A DNA stretch of 64,000 nucleotides. Source: DATJGR01 sp963812255. Its GTDB lineage: Bacteria > Pseudomonadota > Gammaproteobacteria > Pseudomonadales > Azotimanducaceae. The stretch's first letter is position 1. Each line of letters starts with the position of its first letter. The DNA is taken from the NCBI GenBank assembly GCA_963812255.1, contig CAWEUM010000001.1, positions 62,001 to 126,000 on the forward strand, read 5' to 3'. Below are positions 61,138 through 64,000 of the stretch, piece by piece. Below the pieces are notes generated by a model. The model saw only the letters and a program-made list of their open reading frames with translations. It ran no database searches and had not been told where the DNA came from. The position numbers and the translations under genes are program-made.

Positions 61138-62162
61138 GGACCTTTACCGTCGAGCTGGTAACGCTTGACCGCCGCGAGATGCGCTTGAAGGGTCGCGCTG
61201 AACTCGCTGGTGCCATCTCCACGAGCCACGAAATACAGATAGTCACCATCATCGGGATGCAGTGCCGCGCGAATCGACGCCAGACCGGGTAGCGCGATAG
61301 GCGTAGGCGGCAATCCTGCCAGCCTGTACGTATTGTACGGATTCTCGGCATCGAGTTCGGCACGCGTCAGATTCCCGTCGAACCGGTCACCCAGGCCATA
61401 GATCACGGCCGGATCCGTCTGCAACCGCATTGAGCGCTGCAGGCGTGACACGAAAACACGGCTGATCTTGGTGCGATCCGCATCGTGCCCGGTTTCCTTC
61501 TCGATGATAGACGCCATGATCAGCGCATCCTGCGGCGTCGCATAGGGCAATCCCGCGGCGCGATTGGACCATTCACGAGCGAGCACGCGCTGCATGCGCG
61601 CGTGCGCCCGTCGCAAGATGTCCGATATGCGCGTGCCCTTCTTGTAGCCGTATGTATCGGGAAAAAACTGACCCTCCGCATGACCGGGCGGGAGTCGCAG
61701 TTGCGCCATCAGCGTGTCGACCGAGGTCGCACCGACATCGTTGACCAGCTTCGGCGTTTGCGCGAGTTGTTCGAATACGCGCATGATCGTCGACCCTTCG
61801 ACGATGAGTGCCTCGTACGTCACCACCGAACCGGAAACGAGATCTGCAAGCAGACCCGCAGGTGTCTCTCCGACCAGAATGCGATATTCGCCTGCTTGAA
61901 TCCGATGTGCGCGACCGACCCAACGTGCATAGGTCGTTAGGGTCCAGGTGTCGTTGATCACTCCGGCCAACTTCAACTCCGCGGCGAATCGCCCGAACGT
62001 GTCGCCGGTTCGCAGTTCCACAACCACGGGCTGCTGCAACGGCAACGGTGTCGCGGCCCAATGATGCAGGTACGCAACGCAACCGACTCCGAGCAGCAGC
62101 AACAACGACAGTCCAATTGCAACACTACTTGCAGCGTTCTTGGCGACACTACGCCGGACCAA
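61134..62162 (-). CDS. mltG: Endolytic murein transglycosylase
   Basis: The 342-residue YceG/MltG protein has one N-terminal membrane anchor (about 13-32), a LysM-like segment, and the catalytic domain: FFPDTYGYKKGTRISDILRRAHARMQ, ASIIEKETGHDADRTKISRVFVSRLQRSMRLQTDPAVIYGLG (catalytic Glu in EKE) and YNTYRLAGLPPTPIALPGLASI. It cuts nascent glycan strands in the inner membrane. In many relatives pabC precedes it; here fabF does, with about 95 bp between. Confidence 0.94.
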   Translation of the reverse strand: MVRRSVAKNAASSVAIGLSLLLLLGVGCVAYLHHWAATPLPLQQPVVVELRTGDTFGRFAAELKLAGVINDTWTLTTYARWVGRAHRIQAGEYRILVGETPAGLLADLVSGSVVTYEALIVEGSTIMRVFEQLAQTPKLVNDVGATSVDTLMAQLRLPPGHAEGQFFPDTYGYKKGTRISDILRRAHARMQRVLAREWSNRAAGLPYATPQDALIMASIIEKETGHDADRTKISRVFVSRLQRSMRLQTDPAVIYGLGDRFDGNLTRAELDAENPYNTYRLAGLPPTPIALPGLASIRAALHPDDGDYLYFVARGDGTSEFSATLQAHLAAVKRYQLDGKGP

Positions 62163-62258
62163 AGCACGTCTCCGATACGGCCAGGATATCGAACGCGATT
62201 GTACCGGGTTGCAGAAGCTGGCCTGGAAAATTCACGAGGGCGCGAACCGCCCGTTCGG

Positions 62259-63497
62259 TCAGTGGAGCTTGCGGAAGATCAACGTCCCGTTGGTGCCACC
62301 GAATCCGAACGAGTTCGACAGCACCGCATCGATCGGCATGTCGCGCGCGACGTTTGCAACGTAGTCCAGATCACAGCCCTCGCCGGGGTTATCCAGATTG
62401 ATTGTCGGCGGCGAGCGCTGATCGCGGATCGCCAACACCGAGAATATCGCTTCAACGGCACCCGCCGCACCGAGCAGATGCCCGATCATCGACTTCGTCG
62501 AATGCACCGCGACCTTCGTATCAGCGCCAAACAATGTCTTGATTGCGCGCGTTTCAGCGACATCGCCCTGCGGCGTCGAAGTGCCGTGCGCATTGATGTA
62601 CTGCACGTCGGCGGGCGCAAGCTTCGCGTCGTTCAAGGCATTGCGCATCGCCGCCACAGCACCTGCACCATCGTCCGGAGGGGCCGTGATGTGATGCGCA
62701 TCGCCGCTCATCCCGAAACCGACAATCTCGCAATAGATCCGCGCACCGCGCGCCTTGGCCCGTTCGTACTCCTCCAGGACCAGCACGCCTGCGCCATCGC
62801 CCAGCACGAAGCCGTCGCGGTCGCGGTCCCAGGGCCGGCTCGCGGCGGCTGGATTATCGTTACGCGTCGACAACGCTTTCATCGACGCAAACGCAGCGAG
62901 CGTCACCGGTGACGTCGCCATTTCGGCACCGCCCGCAATCATCACGTCGGCCTCGCCGTACTGGATCATGCGCATGCTGAAGCCGATGTTGTGGGTACCG
63001 GTCGTACACGCTGTGACGATCGCGATGTTCGGGCCGCGAAAGCCGTAACGAATGGACACGTTTCCCGAAATCATGTTGATCACGCTCGCCGGAACGAAGA
63101 ACGGCGACACGCGCCGCGGCCCGCTCTCGAGCAACACCGAGTGGGTCTCTTCGATCGTCAGAATGCCACCGATACCGGAACCAATGGCAACACCGTACCG
63201 ATCGCCGTCGGCTGGATGCGCTGAGATACCCGCGTCGGAGATTGCCTGCACCGCTGCAGCCATACCGTAACGAATGAACGGATCGACCCGGCGCGCTTCC
63301 TTCCTTTCCATGTACAGCGCGGCGTCGAAGCCCTTCACCGAGGAGCTGAATTTCACCGTGTGGTGCGTCGTGTCGAAAGTCTCAATGAGGCTCGCGCCAC
63401 TCTCGCCGTTCAGCGCGTTCGTCCACGACTCCGCCACAGTATTGCCGATGGGAGTCAACATGCCGACGCCGGTCACGACGACGCGTCGTTTACTCAT
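62259..63497 (-). CDS. fabF: 3-oxoacyl-[ACP] synthase II
   Basis: The 412-residue condensing enzyme has RVVVTGVGMLTPIGN at the N-terminus, the cysteine nucleophile in IVTACTTGTHNIGFSMRMI, the two histidines in INAHGTSTPQGDVAET and KSMIGHLLGAAG, and the end NSFGFGGTNGTLIF. It elongates acyl-ACP in fatty acid synthesis and controls the unsaturated/saturated balance with temperature. It follows acpP on the same strand across a 120-bp spacer containing a hairpin. Confidence 0.95.
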   Translation of the reverse strand: MSKRRVVVTGVGMLTPIGNTVAESWTNALNGESGASLIETFDTTHHTVKFSSSVKGFDAALYMERKEARRVDPFIRYGMAAAVQAISDAGISAHPADGDRYGVAIGSGIGGILTIEETHSVLLESGPRRVSPFFVPASVINMISGNVSIRYGFRGPNIAIVTACTTGTHNIGFSMRMIQYGEADVMIAGGAEMATSPVTLAAFASMKALSTRNDNPAAASRPWDRDRDGFVLGDGAGVLVLEEYERAKARGARIYCEIVGFGMSGDAHHITAPPDDGAGAVAAMRNALNDAKLAPADVQYINAHGTSTPQGDVAETRAIKTLFGADTKVAVHSTKSMIGHLLGAAGAVEAIFSVLAIRDQRSPPTINLDNPGEGCDLDYVANVARDMPIDAVLSNSFGFGGTNGTLIFRKLH

Positions 63498-63553
63498 TCA
63501 GCGAAACCCCCAGACATCGACAGGTGTTGGCAGTCTTGAAGATTGGATGGATG

Positions 63554-63586
63554 AAAGCCGCACTACCTGGTAGTAGATGCGGCTTT
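63554..63586. terminator. Hairpin between acpP and fabF
   Basis: AAAGCCGCA and TGCGGCTTT form a 9-bp stem, and the inner CTACC-T-GGTAG can pair further. On the minus strand (acpP transcript) the stem is followed only by CATCC, not a long T-run, so it is likely a partial terminator or RNA-stability element that lowers fabF expression relative to acpP. Confidence 0.5.
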
Positions 63587-63620
63587 GACGATCGTGACAA
63601 GTGAAGCGAAAGTGAAGATC

Positions 63621-63854
63621 CTACTGATGCGCCAAAATGTAGTTGATGGCGTCCTTGACGGTGGTGATCTTCTCGGCTTCTTCATCCGGGATTTCCGTCT
63701 CGAATTCTTCTTCGAGAGCCATCACCAGCTCCACCGTGTCGAGGGAGTCGGCACCGAGATCTTCAACGAAGGACGCTTCGTCTTTGACTTCGTCTTCCTT
63801 GACGCCCAACTGCTCACAGATCAGTTTTTTTACGCGTTCTTCAACACTGCTCAT
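63621..63854 (-). CDS. acpP: Acyl carrier protein of fatty acid synthesis
   Basis: The 77-residue acidic protein is a textbook AcpP: VEERVKKLICEQLGVKEDEV, DLGADSLDTVELVMALEEEF with the phosphopantetheine serine, and EIPDEEAEKITTVKDAINYI. It carries acyl chains in fatty acid synthesis. ATG 63854 is chosen as the standard N-terminus (MSSVEERVKK); the open frame upstream is intergenic. It lies between fabG and fabF as usual. Confidence 0.97.
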   Translation of the reverse strand: MSSVEERVKKLICEQLGVKEDEVKDEASFVEDLGADSLDTVELVMALEEEFETEIPDEEAEKITTVKDAINYILAHQ

Positions 63855-63950
63855 GGTTAAGCCTTCTCCCAAATGTTCGAATGCGCTGCAGCAGGGCAGC
63901 GCGTAGTTTATAGAGGGTGGATACACGCTTCAAGCAAGCTCACGACGCGC

Positions 63951-64000
63951 CTAACCCATGTAGAGCCCGCCGTTTATGTGAATCGTCTCCCCCGTTATAT
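63951..64000 (-). CDS. fabG: 3-oxoacyl-[ACP] reductase, 3' end only
   Basis: The last 15 codons read ITGETIHINGGLYMG and stop at TAG 63953-63951. This is the standard FabG C-terminus, and its place before acpP confirms it. The rest of the gene lies beyond the right edge. Confidence 0.9.
   Translation of the reverse strand, partial: ITGETIHINGGLYMG

Overview
The window is GC-rich DNA with the layout of a gammaproteobacterial chromosome. Two conserved neighbourhoods support this: gacA/uvrY-uvrC-pgsA-tRNA-Cys (about 26.0-29.3 kb) and fabG-acpP-fabF-mltG-tmk-holB-pilZ (about 59.1-64.0 kb). The abundant acyl-CoA enzymes, SDRs, LLM and molybdenum hydroxylase genes suggest a versatile aerobic heterotroph. 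The genus cannot be told from the sequence.

Left part (0-17 kb) is an accessory, partly decayed region. It holds a cut DUF2442 gene, an HNH endonuclease lying between an amidohydrolase gene and a second, broken copy of that gene's 3' end, a divergent thermonuclease-like gene, a class V aminotransferase and a triply damaged arylsulfatase. Small mixed-orientation genes follow: SDR, cytochrome P460, GNAT, a frameshifted GFA gene, a DinB fragment, VOC, a hotdog thioesterase, an acyl-CoA ligase/MDR pair and a YjbR-like gene. A collapsed GNAT remnant and a secreted propeller with six calcium-type loops end the region. A direct 73-bp repeat occurs twice and one REP-like hairpin is present.

17-23.2 kb is the most unusual intact block: acyl/acetyl-CoA synthetase, E1-alpha, E1-beta, E2 (2-oxoacid dehydrogenase complex), a stand-alone acyl carrier protein and a PolX-like helix-hairpin-helix protein. 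All five junctions are start/stop overlaps of the GTGA or TTGA kind, so this is one translationally coupled operon. No E3 gene is present.

23.2-35.6 kb: a di-haem peroxidase and b561 cytochrome with a divergent membrane-linked LuxR-type protein; an IS91-type transposase remnant beside tRNA-Cys; pgsA, uvrC and the gacA/uvrY regulator; two acyl-CoA dehydrogenases (one glutaryl-CoA type); an HDOD-GAF-histidine kinase; pyrF; and a PilZ protein.

35.7-46.8 kb: a large DUF1631 protein, riboflavin synthase, dienelactone hydrolase, phoB-phoR-phoU, and a run of SDR, LLM oxidoreductase, alpha/beta hydrolase, second SDR and HAD protein that may form a catabolic unit.

46.8-55.1 kb: a tight galactoside operon (GH4 alpha-galactosidase, PfkB kinase, galK, galT), then a three-subunit molybdenum hydroxylase with a MoaD-like sulfur carrier at its end.

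55.1-64 kb: a PepQ-DPP4-GNAT operon, then the conserved fatty-acid/DNA-replication cluster, in which pabC is missing from its usual place between mltG and fabF. No CRISPR array, rRNA or intact transposase was seen.
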